This document shows positions 1 to 7,463 of a stretch of DNA of 16,815 nt, piece by piece. This stretch comes from an uncultured Verrucomicrobiales bacterium (GTDB lineage: Bacteria; Verrucomicrobiota; Verrucomicrobiae; Limisphaerales; CANJSG01), in contig CAMLMI010000069.1 of the NCBI GenBank assembly GCA_946480965.1, positions 1 through 16,815 on the forward strand, read 5' to 3'. The notes beneath the pieces are model-generated. The model ran no database searches. It was not told the DNA's origin and saw only the letters and a list, made by a program, of their open reading frames with translations. Numbering within the stretch: the stretch's first letter is position 1; each line of letters opens with the position of its first letter. The translations under genes and the position numbers were made by a program.

Positions 1-1
1 C

Positions 2-322
2 GGCATTTGGGCCATCGGCGCTTTCGTGGCGATGGTTGCGGCGGTGTGGTTGATGACGAATCCGCATTTCTACCGAGAGGTGGCGCATACCAGCGCCTGT
101 CCCTCAAATCTCCGGCAAATCCAAGGGGCTATCGAGCAGTATGCGCTGGAGCAGAAGCTGGGACCGACGAATCGGGTGAAGTTCCGGGACATCTCCGGCG
201 GCACGGACAAATTCATCCGACCCTCGATCAATGTGGATCTGACCTGCCCGGCTGGGGGCTTCTATTCCATCGGCACCGTCGCGGAATCGCCGCGCTGCAC
301 GGTCCACGGGGTGGTTCCCTGA
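2..322 (+). CDS. Partial pseudopilin-like membrane protein (5' end outside window)
   Basis: The open frame enters from the left edge, so the true start is upstream of the window; the internal ATG at 26 would cut the hydrophobic segment in half. What remains is about 106 residues: a hydrophobic segment (IWAIGAFVAMVAAVWLM), then a short globular part with a CPSNLRQIQGAIEQYALE stretch and a second cysteine in LTCPAGGFYSIG near the C-terminus. A membrane helix followed by a 'C..NLRQI.GA...YALE' helix and a CPAGG.Y.IG end resembles the small pseudopilin-like proteins common in Verrucomicrobiota and related phyla, where they are thought to belong to type II secretion-like or pilus-like systems. No prepilin peptidase site is visible because the N-terminus is missing. 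The gene ends 16 bases before the stop codon of the convergent sulfotransferase, with no obvious terminator between them. Confidence 0.6.
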   Translation, partial: GIWAIGAFVAMVAAVWLMTNPHFYREVAHTSACPSNLRQIQGAIEQYALEQKLGPTNRVKFRDISGGTDKFIRPSINVDLTCPAGGFYSIGTVAESPRCTVHGVVP

Positions 323-338
323 TGCACGGCGAGGGCGC

Positions 339-1469
339 TCAGCGCTCCAACCGGTAGAAGTCCAGCACTTCGCCGAGCTCTTGCTGGACCCATTCCTGCG
401 AGAGGCCGAATTCCTCCAGCGAGTAGGTGTGCTTGCTCTTGAATTCGTCGCCGTGCCGCGCGGCTTCTGTGAGGCGCGCGCGCAGGGCGTCGTCCATCTC
501 CCAGCCGAACTTCGCATAGATCTGTTCGACGGCGGCGAGCGGGTCTTTCACCAGGTCGCGGAAGTCGAGGCAGTGGTAGCGGGCGGGATCGACGCGGGTG
601 CGGAAGCGGAAGAGGTGCTTGAACCAGTCCACGGCGAGCTGGGCGTTTTCGCGGACGGCTTCCCCGTCGTGCGGCAGGTCGGGCGAGTGCGCGCGCCAGA
701 CGGAGGAGAACATGCTGAGGCGCGACGCCACGGAGCGGTAGGGATGGCGGATGATGGTGATGAAGCGCGCGTCGGGGAACTCCTCCAGCAGCGACTCCAC
801 CGTGCCGGAGGACTGGGTGGCCTTGGAGAGCAACGTGCGGCCGGGCCCGTTGGCGTGGAGCTGGCGCTGGAGGCAGCTCCGGTAGTGGCGCATCAAGCGG
901 CGGCGTTTTTCCGGCGGCAAGGCGTCGTTGAAGCCCGCTTCGCGCAGCGCCTTCACGAAGGGGAAGAGCAGATAGACGGCCTCGGATTGGAAGGCGTAGA
1001 GGAAGAGGGCGTCGTCCTCCTCCGGCTGGTCCAAGCGCATCTTGTGGGTGTTGTCCCAGCCGCCGAACCACTTCGTCTCGCACCAGCCGAGCAAGCGCCC
1101 CAGCGGTCGTCCCACCGCGCGGTCCAGTCGCCCGAGAGCGCCGATGAGCCGTTGGTAGGTCACGACCGGGAAGATGGTCTGATACATCTTCAGGTGGACG
1201 AAGCGCTGTTCGTCCAGGCTGAGGAGCTTCTGCACCAGGGTCGTGCCGCTGCGGGGCGGGGCCACGATGAAGACGGGGGCCTTCACCGGTTGCCGCTTGA
1301 AGCCGGGGAAGAAGAGATGGTCCAGCGCCCGGCCCACCGCGACAAAGACCAGGAAGAGCAGGAACAGCGCGGTGAAGAACAGCACGTAGGCCCAGCGCCG
1401 CAAGCGGAACGGCTGGCCGAAAAGGGAGAGCCGCAGCGCCCGGAAGAAGAGTTTCCAGTGGAAAAACAT
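339..1469 (-). CDS. Membrane-anchored PAPS-dependent sulfotransferase
   Basis: This 376-residue protein has the two nucleotide-binding signatures of the sulfotransferase superfamily. The 5'-phosphosulfate loop is PPRSGTTLVQK at residues 71-80. The 3'-phosphate motif is in RHPYRSVASR at 241-250, preceded by the typical LLEEFPDARF strand. A hydrophobic stretch near residues 28-45 (YVLFFTALFLLFLVFVAV) follows a basic N-terminus, which suggests a single membrane anchor. With a basic N-terminus inside, the catalytic part could face either side, so its topology is open. By family it would transfer sulfate from PAPS to a hydroxyl group, most likely on a lipid, sugar or polysaccharide; the acceptor cannot be read from sequence. 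It starts 42 bases after the stop of cysC on the same strand, so the PAPS-making kinase and a PAPS user probably share a transcript. No strong ribosome binding site precedes the ATG. Confidence 0.85.
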   Translation of the reverse strand: MFFHWKLFFRALRLSLFGQPFRLRRWAYVLFFTALFLLFLVFVAVGRALDHLFFPGFKRQPVKAPVFIVAPPRSGTTLVQKLLSLDEQRFVHLKMYQTIFPVVTYQRLIGALGRLDRAVGRPLGRLLGWCETKWFGGWDNTHKMRLDQPEEDDALFLYAFQSEAVYLLFPFVKALREAGFNDALPPEKRRRLMRHYRSCLQRQLHANGPGRTLLSKATQSSGTVESLLEEFPDARFITIIRHPYRSVASRLSMFSSVWRAHSPDLPHDGEAVRENAQLAVDWFKHLFRFRTRVDPARYHCLDFRDLVKDPLAAVEQIYAKFGWEMDDALRARLTEAARHGDEFKSKHTYSLEEFGLSQEWVQQELGEVLDFYRLER

Positions 1470-1511
1470 CGTGGGCGGTTCAGGCGGGCGAGGGCTGGAT
1501 GTTTCCCCGGA

Positions 1512-2111
1512 TCATCCCGCGTCGCACAGAGCCTCCACACGGGCCACGATCCGGTCCACGCATTCCTCCACGGAGAGCTGGTCGGTCTTCAGGTCCAGCT
1601 CCGGGTGCAGCGGCGGTTCGTAGGGGGCAGAGATGCCGGTGAAGTCCCGCACCAAACCGGCCCGCGCCCGGGCGTAAAGCCCTTTGGGATCGCGCGCCTC
1701 GCACACGGCCAGGGGCACGTCCACATACACCTCGATGAACCGCCCGTCCGGCACGAGCGAGCGGGCCATCGCGCGGTCGGCGCGGTAGGGCGAGATGAAG
1801 GCGGCGATGCAGATTTGGCCGGCATCGGCCAGCAGCGCGGCCACTTGGGCGGCGCGGCGGATGTTTTCGCGGCGGTCCTCGGGGGAAAAGCCGAGATCCT
1901 GGTTCAGTCCGGTCCGGAGCACATCGCCGTCGAGCACATAGACCTGGCGGCCGACGGAGAAGAGGCGGCGCTCCAGCGCGAAGGACAGGGTCGATTTGCC
2001 CGAGCCGCTCAGGCCGGTGAGCCACACGACGCAGCCGGGGTGGCCGTTGCGCCGGGCGCGCTCTCCACGGCCCACGCGGTTCTGGGCTTCGTTCATGGTC
2101 GGGACGGACAT
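1512..2111 (-). CDS. cysC: Adenylylsulfate (APS) kinase
   Basis: APS kinase phosphorylates adenylylsulfate with ATP to give PAPS, the donor for sulfotransferases and an intermediate in sulfate reduction; the enzyme is cytoplasmic. With the start at 2111 the protein has 199 residues, close to the usual 200. It shows the Walker A loop GLSGSGKST (33-41), the substrate-binding DGD (61-63), the helix DLGFSPEDRRENIRR (72-86), the conserved AFISPYR segment with Ser107, and the family block DPKGLYARARAG (141-152) followed by DFTGISAPYEPP. A longer frame reaches an ATG at 2195, but those 28 extra residues are proline and arginine rich, do not resemble the family and lie upstream of a candidate promoter. 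An ATG at 2096 is also possible. The gene stands alone from cysD/cysN here and precedes a sulfotransferase gene, which suggests PAPS for sulfation more than for cysteine synthesis. Confidence 0.92.
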   Translation of the reverse strand: MSVPTMNEAQNRVGRGERARRNGHPGCVVWLTGLSGSGKSTLSFALERRLFSVGRQVYVLDGDVLRTGLNQDLGFSPEDRRENIRRAAQVAALLADAGQICIAAFISPYRADRAMARSLVPDGRFIEVYVDVPLAVCEARDPKGLYARARAGLVRDFTGISAPYEPPLHPELDLKTDQLSVEECVDRIVARVEALCDAG

Positions 2112-2125
2112 CAGCAAAGGCCGGG

Positions 2126-2154
2126 GTATTAGAGGACGGGCCGGGCGACGTAAA
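2126..2154 (-). promoter_or_regulatory. Candidate sigma-70-type promoter for cysC
   Basis: Read on the minus strand there is a TTTACG box (2149-2154), a 17-base spacer and a TAATAC box (2126-2131). The matches are partial (4 of 6 and 3 of 6). A start of transcription a few bases downstream would leave a very short leader before the ATG at 2111 and would exclude the longer frame from 2195. This is a weak call made by eye. Confidence 0.25.
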
Positions 2155-2266
2155 CCAAAAAGGCCGGAGCGGACCGACGACAAAAGTGTTTCCAATTTGA
2201 AAGGGCGACTCCTAACGTCCGTCGCTGTTTTGATCCGAAGTTAAGTCGGAATTTTCCCAACTGCTT

Positions 2267-3232
2267 ATGCCACTGACCCACACCCGAGACCTGTTCGCCA
2301 AGGCGTTGAAGGGCAAATACGCCCTCGGTGCCTTCAACGTGAACAACATGGAGCTGCTCCAGGCCATCATCGAGGCCTGCGAGGAGGAAAAGGCTCCCGT
2401 CATCCTCCAGATCTCCAAAGGCGCGCGCGACTACGCCAACCCGGTGTATCTGAAGAAGCTCATCGAGGCCGCCGTCAGCCTCAGCACCATCCCCATCGCC
2501 GTCCACCTGGACCACGGCGACAGCTTCGAGCTCTGCAAGCAGTGCATCGACGAAGGCTTCACCTCCGTCATGATCGACGCCTCCCACGAGCCGTTCGAGA
2601 AGAACGCCGAGATCACCCGCAAGGTCGTGGAATACGCCCACAAGCATAACTGCGTCGTGGAATCCGAGCTCGGCCACCTCGTCGGCGCCCAGTTCGACGA
2701 CGGCGAAGAGGGCGGCGCGCACTCCACCAGCGGCCACTACACGAACCCCGAAGAAGCCGTGAAGTTCGTCAAGGAAACCGGCTGCGACTCCCTCGCCATC
2801 GCCATCGGCAACAGCCACGGCGCCTACAAGTTCAAGGGCGAGCAGCACCTCGACCTCGAACGCCTCAAGGCCATCAAGAAGGCCCTGAGCGACGCCGGCC
2901 TCGGCGACTACCCGCTCGTCCTGCACGGAGCCAGCTCGGTGCCCAAGGACCTCGCGCAGAAGATCAACAAGTATGGCGGCACGATGGGCGAAGACACCGC
3001 CGGTGTGCCCGAGGCCGACATCGAGGTCGCCCGCCGCGTGGGTTGCACCAAGGTCAACATCGACACCGACCTCCGCTTGGCCATGACCGCCGCGATCCGC
3101 GAAGTGCTCTGGACCAAGCCCAAGGAATTCGATCCGCGCAAGCTGCTCGGACCCGCCCGCAACGCCACCAAGGAACTGGTGCGCCACAAGATCAAGAACG
3201 TGCTCTGCTCCGCCGGCCACGCCTTCGACTGA
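2267..3232 (+). CDS. fba: Class II fructose-bisphosphate aldolase
   Basis: The enzyme cleaves fructose 1,6-bisphosphate into dihydroxyacetone phosphate and glyceraldehyde 3-phosphate in glycolysis and runs the reverse step in gluconeogenesis; it is a zinc-dependent cytoplasmic TIM barrel. The 321-residue sequence has the class II marks in order: GAFNVNNMELLQAI (21-34), the HLDHG motif (80-84) with the catalytic Asp82 and zinc ligand His83, the VESELG strand (131-136), the zinc ligand His184 in GNSHGAYK, His220 in LHGASSVP, and the phosphate-binding NIDTDLR (264-270). Its length and continuous similarity suggest a full, active enzyme. The start ATG lacks a clear Shine-Dalgarno site. The gene is transcribed divergently from cysC across a 155-base gap and is closed by an intrinsic terminator, so it is probably a single-gene transcript. 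The codon use is strongly C/G-ending, as in a highly expressed housekeeping gene of a GC-rich genome. Confidence 0.95.
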   Translation: MPLTHTRDLFAKALKGKYALGAFNVNNMELLQAIIEACEEEKAPVILQISKGARDYANPVYLKKLIEAAVSLSTIPIAVHLDHGDSFELCKQCIDEGFTSVMIDASHEPFEKNAEITRKVVEYAHKHNCVVESELGHLVGAQFDDGEEGGAHSTSGHYTNPEEAVKFVKETGCDSLAIAIGNSHGAYKFKGEQHLDLERLKAIKKALSDAGLGDYPLVLHGASSVPKDLAQKINKYGGTMGEDTAGVPEADIEVARRVGCTKVNIDTDLRLAMTAAIREVLWTKPKEFDPRKLLGPARNATKELVRHKIKNVLCSAGHAFD

Positions 3233-3259
3233 GCCCGGGCCAAACGGTGTTTTCCGCCA

Positions 3260-3294
3260 GGCGCGAACCAGAAACGGTTCGCGCCTTTTTCTTT
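3260..3294 (+). terminator. Rho-independent terminator of fba
   Basis: A perfect 10-base stem (GGCGCGAACC at 3260-3269 with GGTTCGCGCC at 3276-3285) encloses a 6-base loop and is followed at once by TTTTTCTTT. It lies 27 bases after the fba stop codon, the usual place for an intrinsic terminator. Confidence 0.93.
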
Positions 3295-3334
3295 GGGTCT
3301 TCCGTGGGCCTGGACACGTTCGGTTGGCGATCGT

Positions 3335-3405
3335 CCTCACGCCACGGGCGCGAAGGATCGGATTCCTTGAGGGATCTTTGCGGTCTTCGGGACCGTGGCG
3401 TGAGG
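3335..3405. repeat. Long inverted repeat (13-base perfect arms) between fba and the next gene
   Basis: The arm CCTCACGCCACGG (3335-3347) is exactly complementary to CCGTGGCGTGAGG (3393-3405), with 45 bases between them. No T-run follows on either strand, so it does not look like a second terminator. It lies 115 bases before the next start codon. It could be a structured leader, a small RNA or a dispersed repeat copy; sequence alone does not decide. Confidence 0.6.
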
Positions 3406-3519
3406 CTCCCCCCGTCCCGCTCCGGGCAAGAATAGGTTGGCGGTGCGGGCTCGAAACCGATGAGCATCCTCGCGGTTCGCACCCCGCCGCTCCGGGCGTT
3501 CCCCTGGTCAACGCCCGCT

Positions 3520-4224
3520 ATGACAGATCCGTCCGCCCCGCTGAACGCCGACCGCCTGCTGCGCCTCCTGCTGGAGGGGTTGCTGGAGCGGATCACGTGG
3601 TCCTGCCAAGTCTTCGAGATTCCCGGTCCGGGGCCGGTGCGCCCGCTCCGCTCCGAGTTCTCCGCCTATGCGGAGATCGAGGGGCATCTGTTGCGGCTGC
3701 GTTCGCAGTGCGACCGCAGCCCGGCGGAGGAGCCCGGCGAGGGCGCGGTGGAATTCCGTTTCGTGGTGCAGGAGATCGACGGACTGCCGCCGCGCGACGA
3801 AGTGGCCACAGGCAGCGCCGCCATCCGCCTCTTCGGCGCGCTGCGCCATGTCCATGCCTGGGTGCTGGAGATGGAGGCGCGACGTCCTTTCCGCCCGGAA
3901 GCCAATCCGCTGGAGGGCACCTTCGACGCGTTCGTGGACCGGGTGAACCGCCACAGCCCGGCCCTGTGGCAGTGGCGGCTCCTGACGCACGAAGGGCCGG
4001 TCCGCGTCCTCGAACACCGCTACGAAACCCGCCTCGACGACGGTCTGCGCCTGACCCTGCACGAGTTCACGGACGCAGCGACGGGCAACGTCCGCTGCCA
4101 TGCGCGGCTGGAGTGCCTCGATGCCGGAGACCGGCCGGTGCCCCTGTTCGATTCGCTCGAAGCCTCGGTGCTGGTCGCGCTGGTCAAACGCCACGCCTTG
4201 GCCGCGCGGAAGGCGCAGGGGTAG
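3520..4224 (+). CDS. Hypothetical soluble protein
   Basis: I do not recognise this 234-residue protein. It has no signal peptide or membrane segment and reads as a mixed alpha/beta soluble domain. An amphipathic N-terminal helix (NADRLLRLLLEGLLERITW) is followed by a region rich in acidic residues and alternating strands, with several tryptophans (VHAWVLEME, ALWQWRLL) and an LRLTLHEFTDAATG stretch. Third positions are G/C rich like the neighbours, which supports real coding. An ATG at 3460 would add 20 residues, but these look unstructured and the ATG at 3520 sits just before a plausible N-terminal helix; neither has a clear ribosome binding site. It follows the fba terminator, so it needs its own promoter, and its stop is 22 bases from the stop of the convergent GH43 gene. 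Confidence 0.7.
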   Translation: MTDPSAPLNADRLLRLLLEGLLERITWSCQVFEIPGPGPVRPLRSEFSAYAEIEGHLLRLRSQCDRSPAEEPGEGAVEFRFVVQEIDGLPPRDEVATGSAAIRLFGALRHVHAWVLEMEARRPFRPEANPLEGTFDAFVDRVNRHSPALWQWRLLTHEGPVRVLEHRYETRLDDGLRLTLHEFTDAATGNVRCHARLECLDAGDRPVPLFDSLEASVLVALVKRHALAARKAQG

Positions 4225-4246
4225 AGGCGAAAGGCTCCCGCCCTTG

Positions 4247-5302
4247 CTACTCGTTGGCCTCGCCCGACGGCGGCTGGATCGGTGTGGTCAGAGGGAGCGG
4301 TTTCCCAAAGTCCGGCGAGCCGTCTTCCTTCCAGGTGAACCGCTGCGCCCGGGCCGTGCGGTTGCGCCACTGGTTCTCGAACACGTCCTTGCCGTGATAC
4401 ACGATCCAGTCCTCCGTGCCGTCCGGCGACTTGAAGAAGCCGTTGTGTCCCACGGTGAAGACCTTTCCCTCCGGCGACAGGTCGCCGATGAAGACGGGCT
4501 CGGGCGACTTCTTCCAGTTCTTCGCGTCCAGCAGATCGCCGCCCGTGTGGGTCAACAGGCCGAGGCAATAGTTCGGCGTGGTGCCGCCGCTGCCGGAAAA
4601 GACCACGAAGAACCGGCCGTTCCGCTCCAACACTTCGGGGCCTTCGTTCACCTCCCAACCGTGCTTTTCCCAGGCGTGCTCCGGCTTGGAGATCTTCACG
4701 CGCGGTCCCACCAGCGTCCACGGGTCCGACATCTTCGCGATGTAGATGCACTGGGGGCCACGCTCGCTGACCTCGCGGCCGGACCACAGGAAGAACAGCT
4801 CGCCGTCGGACCGGCGGAAGAGCGTTCCGTCGATCGCGTAATGGTCGTCGCCGGGGACCGCCATCTTGCCGCGCTCGCGCCATTCGCCGAAGGGATCGTC
4901 CGTGGCCGACTCCAGGGCGAAGATGCGGCGGTTGGAATCCGAGCCGTCCTCGGTCGTGGCCGTGTAGTAGATGGCCCAGCGGTTGGTGCCGATGGCGTGG
5001 ATCTCCGGGGCCCAGATGTCGCGGCTGTTCGGCCCCTTGTCCGGCGCGGTCCAGACCACGTGGACCGGCGCGCGGCCCAATCCGGCCAAGGTCTTCGCCG
5101 TCCGCAACTCCACCCGCCGCGTCGCCGTGGAGGTGAAGAGATACGAACCATCCGCCCGCACCACGATCCACGGATCGGCCCCGGAACGAACGATGGGATT
5201 GGTGAAGGTGGCGGCCGCCACGGGCAATGCGGCCCAACCGAGGCCGGCGAGAAGCGCGGCAGCCTTCAGCGGAGCGAGGAAGCGAAGCAGGTTTACAGGC
5301 AT
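4247..5302 (-). CDS. Secreted family 43 glycoside hydrolase (arabinanase/arabinofuranosidase-like)
   Basis: The 351-residue protein begins with a signal peptide (basic start, hydrophobic core, VAA-ATF near residue 31), so it should act in the periplasm or outside. The mature part is a five-bladed propeller of the GH43 type. The three acidic residues expected of the inverting mechanism are present: Asp43 in RSGADPWIV (base), Asp158 in YAIDGTLFR (modulator) and Glu220 in VNEGPEVL (acid); the DIWAPE motif at 95-100 is also typical. The segment YCLGLLTHTGGDLLDAKNW resembles exo-acting alpha-L-arabinofuranosidases, but members also cleave xylosides or galactosides, so the substrate is inferred only. 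Starts further upstream in the same frame would bury the signal peptide. No carbohydrate-binding module follows the catalytic domain. It is transcribed divergently from a PQQ-type sugar dehydrogenase, suggesting use of plant or algal sugars. Confidence 0.88.
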   Translation of the reverse strand: MPVNLLRFLAPLKAAALLAGLGWAALPVAAATFTNPIVRSGADPWIVVRADGSYLFTSTATRRVELRTAKTLAGLGRAPVHVVWTAPDKGPNSRDIWAPEIHAIGTNRWAIYYTATTEDGSDSNRRIFALESATDDPFGEWRERGKMAVPGDDHYAIDGTLFRRSDGELFFLWSGREVSERGPQCIYIAKMSDPWTLVGPRVKISKPEHAWEKHGWEVNEGPEVLERNGRFFVVFSGSGGTTPNYCLGLLTHTGGDLLDAKNWKKSPEPVFIGDLSPEGKVFTVGHNGFFKSPDGTEDWIVYHGKDVFENQWRNRTARAQRFTWKEDGSPDFGKPLPLTTPIQPPSGEANE

Positions 5303-5483
5303 GTTCGGAAAAATCGGACCGGTCTTCTGGACGGACCCGGCCACGCCCATGTTCAGCCCCAATGCCGCCGGAGCAACCTCCGTCGCTGTGGCCCTAACGG
5401 GCCGCCGAGTGATTCGAATCCAACGATGGCGTCCTTTTGCTTGCCCCTTGTCCGGCGGGGTGGGGCAGTGCAGCTTGCGGGCC

Positions 5484-6779
5484 ATGAATACCAAGACTGT
5501 CGGAGCGTTGATCGCGTTGTTGGCCGGGATGGTGCCCGCCGTAGCGGCGGAGTTGCCGAAGGTCCGGCTAGAACCGGTGGTGGACGGGCTGGTCTCGCCG
5601 ATGGCGCTGGTGGAATTGCCGGAGGGCGTGCGGCTCACGGTGGAGCAGACGGGCCACATCCGCGCGCTGGGCGCCGACGGCAAGCTGCTGGTCGAGCCCG
5701 TGGCGGATCTGACCGCGAAGATGGTGAAGCTGAACCCGAGCTTCGACGAACGCGGGCTGCTCGACGTGGTGCCGCATCCCAAGTTCGAGGCGAACCGCAA
5801 GGTGTATCTCTATTACTCCGCGCCGAAGCGGGCCGAGACTCCGGCGGAGTGGGACCACACGAGCACGATCTCGGAATTCACCCTGCCGAAGGGTTCGCCG
5901 CTGAAGCTGGACCTGGCCTCGGAGAAGGTGCTCTTGCGCATCGACCAGCCGTTCTTCAACCACAACGGCGGCCGGATGGCGTTCGGGCCCGACGGGTTGC
6001 TCTACATCGGCATGGGCGACGGCGGCGGCGGGAACGATGTGGGCAAACGTCCGCCCGAGGGCAACGGCCAGAACCTGAAGACGCATCTCGGCAAGGTGCT
6101 GCGGATCGACGTGGACCAGGGTTCGCCCTACGCGGTGCCGACGGACAATCCCTTCGCCGACGGCAAGGACGGTTTGCCCGAGATCTTCGCCTATGGGTTC
6201 CGCAATCCGTGGGGCCTATCGTTTGATCGCGAAGGGAAGCGCGAGCTGTTCCTGGCGGACGTGGGTCAGAATCTCTTCGAGGAAGTGGACATCGTGGTGA
6301 AGGGCGGCAACTACGGCTGGAACCTGCGCGAGGGCTTCCAGGCGTTTGATCCGAAGCGGGCCAACGCGGTGCCGGAAACCGGAGCGACCAAGGGTGCGCG
6401 GGGCGAGCCGCTGATCGATCCGATCGTGGATTATCCGCATCGCGCCCAGCCATCGACGGCGGTGCAGGGGATCAGCATCACCGGCGGTCATGTGTATCGC
6501 GGGAAAGCGATCCCAAGCCTGGTGGGACGCTATGTCTTCGGCGATTGGGCGCGGAACCAGGGCATCGGCGACGGCCGGTTGCTGGTCGCAACACGGCCGG
6601 CCTCGGGCGCGAAATGGGACTTGGCGGAATTGCCGACGGACCGCGAGCCGGGCAAGCCGGGGAACTACATCACGGCCTTGAGCGAGGCGCGGGATGGCGA
6701 GTTGTATGTGCTGACTCACGACCGAGGCAATCCGACCGGCAAGGGCGGGCAGATTTGGAAGTTGGTTCCCGCGAATTAA
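5484..6779 (+). CDS. Secreted PQQ-dependent sugar (aldose) dehydrogenase
   Basis: The family oxidises aldose sugars to lactones in the periplasm with pyrroloquinoline quinone. With the start at 5484 the protein has 431 residues and a signal peptide (MNTKTVGALIALLAGMVPAVAA, written as two parts: basic MNTK, then the hydrophobic run ending in AVAA). Upstream in-frame starts are shadows over the divergent gene. Domain marks of the soluble glucose/sorbosone dehydrogenase propeller are the NHNGGRMAFGPDGLLY segment (159-174) with the presumed catalytic His160, GMGDGGGGND (176-185), IFAYGFRNPWGLSFD (234-248), LADVGQNLFEEVD (257-269), GGNYGWN (274-280) and a late GGHVYRG...GRYVFGD block. No cytochrome domain is attached, so electrons would pass to a separate acceptor. 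No PQQ synthesis genes are in the window; the cofactor may be made elsewhere or imported. Confidence 0.88.
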   Translation: MNTKTVGALIALLAGMVPAVAAELPKVRLEPVVDGLVSPMALVELPEGVRLTVEQTGHIRALGADGKLLVEPVADLTAKMVKLNPSFDERGLLDVVPHPKFEANRKVYLYYSAPKRAETPAEWDHTSTISEFTLPKGSPLKLDLASEKVLLRIDQPFFNHNGGRMAFGPDGLLYIGMGDGGGGNDVGKRPPEGNGQNLKTHLGKVLRIDVDQGSPYAVPTDNPFADGKDGLPEIFAYGFRNPWGLSFDREGKRELFLADVGQNLFEEVDIVVKGGNYGWNLREGFQAFDPKRANAVPETGATKGARGEPLIDPIVDYPHRAQPSTAVQGISITGGHVYRGKAIPSLVGRYVFGDWARNQGIGDGRLLVATRPASGAKWDLAELPTDREPGKPGNYITALSEARDGELYVLTHDRGNPTGKGGQIWKLVPAN

Positions 6780-6923
6780 GGCGAAACCAAATCCAAAGCG
6801 CGAGGCCGAGGGACCAACAGGATTCCCAGACGTGAAGCCCGTAAGTTCGGTCTTTGGCCTTCTGCACTCTGGTTGCTCTTCGGCCCTTTCCTCCGGGCGG
6901 GGGCTGCATTAGCGTCCGCGCGA

Positions 6924-7463
6924 ATGGAATCCTCCGAAAGCCTTCCCGCTGAACCGGTCCGCCGGCATTGGTGGCAGGTCGTTGCTTTTGGCCGGAATCC
7001 GAGGGCGACGGTTGTGCGGGCGGTGGTGCTGGTGGTGGTGGGCATTCTCCTCATGGCCTTCTTCACGCTGGTGATGAAGCCGGTGCGGGTCAGCGGCATC
7101 AGCATGGAGCCCACTTACCACAACGGATCGTTCAATCTCATCAACCGAGCCGCCTACTGGTGGGCCGAGCCCCAGCGCGGCGATGTGGTGGCGTATGGCT
7201 TCACCGGCGAGCACGCGATGCTGCTCAAGCGCGTCATCGGCCTGCCGGGCGAGACGATCCAGCTGCGCGGGGGGCGGGTTTTCATCAACGGCGAGCTATT
7301 GGAGGAACCGTATCTGGTGCATCGGATGCGCTGGAACACCAAGCCGGTGGAACTGAAGGAGGACGAATACTACCTGATCGGCGACAACCGGGGAATGCCC
7401 CAGGAGAACCACGATTTCGGGCGCGGCACCCGGCGGAAGATCATCGGAAAGGCGCTATGGTAA
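6924..7463 (+). CDS. lepB: Signal peptidase I
   Basis: Signal peptidase I cleaves signal peptides from exported proteins on the outer face of the inner membrane with a Ser/Lys dyad. The 179-residue form chosen here has one membrane helix (about 31-51) followed by SGISMEPTYHNG with the nucleophile Ser60, the strand RGDVVAY (85-91) and LLKRVIGLPGETI with the general base Lys102. GDNR at 153-156 is conserved, but the rest of that box is unusual: the common S-x-D-S-R is replaced by P-Q-E-N-H (GDNRGMPQENHDFG). An ATG at 6873 would add 17 residues without family likeness. One helix and a small catalytic core resemble the short form of the family. The stop overlaps the next gene by 7 bases, so the two are probably translated together. 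The 144-base gap before it holds no convincing promoter. Confidence 0.9.
   Translation: MESSESLPAEPVRRHWWQVVAFGRNPRATVVRAVVLVVVGILLMAFFTLVMKPVRVSGISMEPTYHNGSFNLINRAAYWWAEPQRGDVVAYGFTGEHAMLLKRVIGLPGETIQLRGGRVFINGELLEEPYLVHRMRWNTKPVELKEDEYYLIGDNRGMPQENHDFGRGTRRKIIGKALW

Noticed and set aside
381..2132. Long plus-strand open frame of 583 codons
   Set aside because: It lies antisense over the sulfotransferase and cysC, which have clear family motifs. Long antisense frames are expected in GC-rich DNA, and the translation is low-complexity with no recognisable domain.
2129..3511. Minus-strand open frame of 460 codons opposite fba
   Set aside because: It is a shadow of the aldolase gene, whose conserved motifs are all on the plus strand.
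5405..5430. Possible tRNA T-arm (GATTCGAATC) between the GH43 and dehydrogenase genes
   Set aside because: The bases beside the loop do not pair as a T-stem, and no acceptor or anticodon arm is found. It is only a 10-base palindrome.
4100..6226. Long plus-strand open frame of 708 codons
   Set aside because: It runs antisense to the GH43 gene and out of frame with the sugar dehydrogenase, and its translation is Arg/Gly/Ala-rich without motifs.
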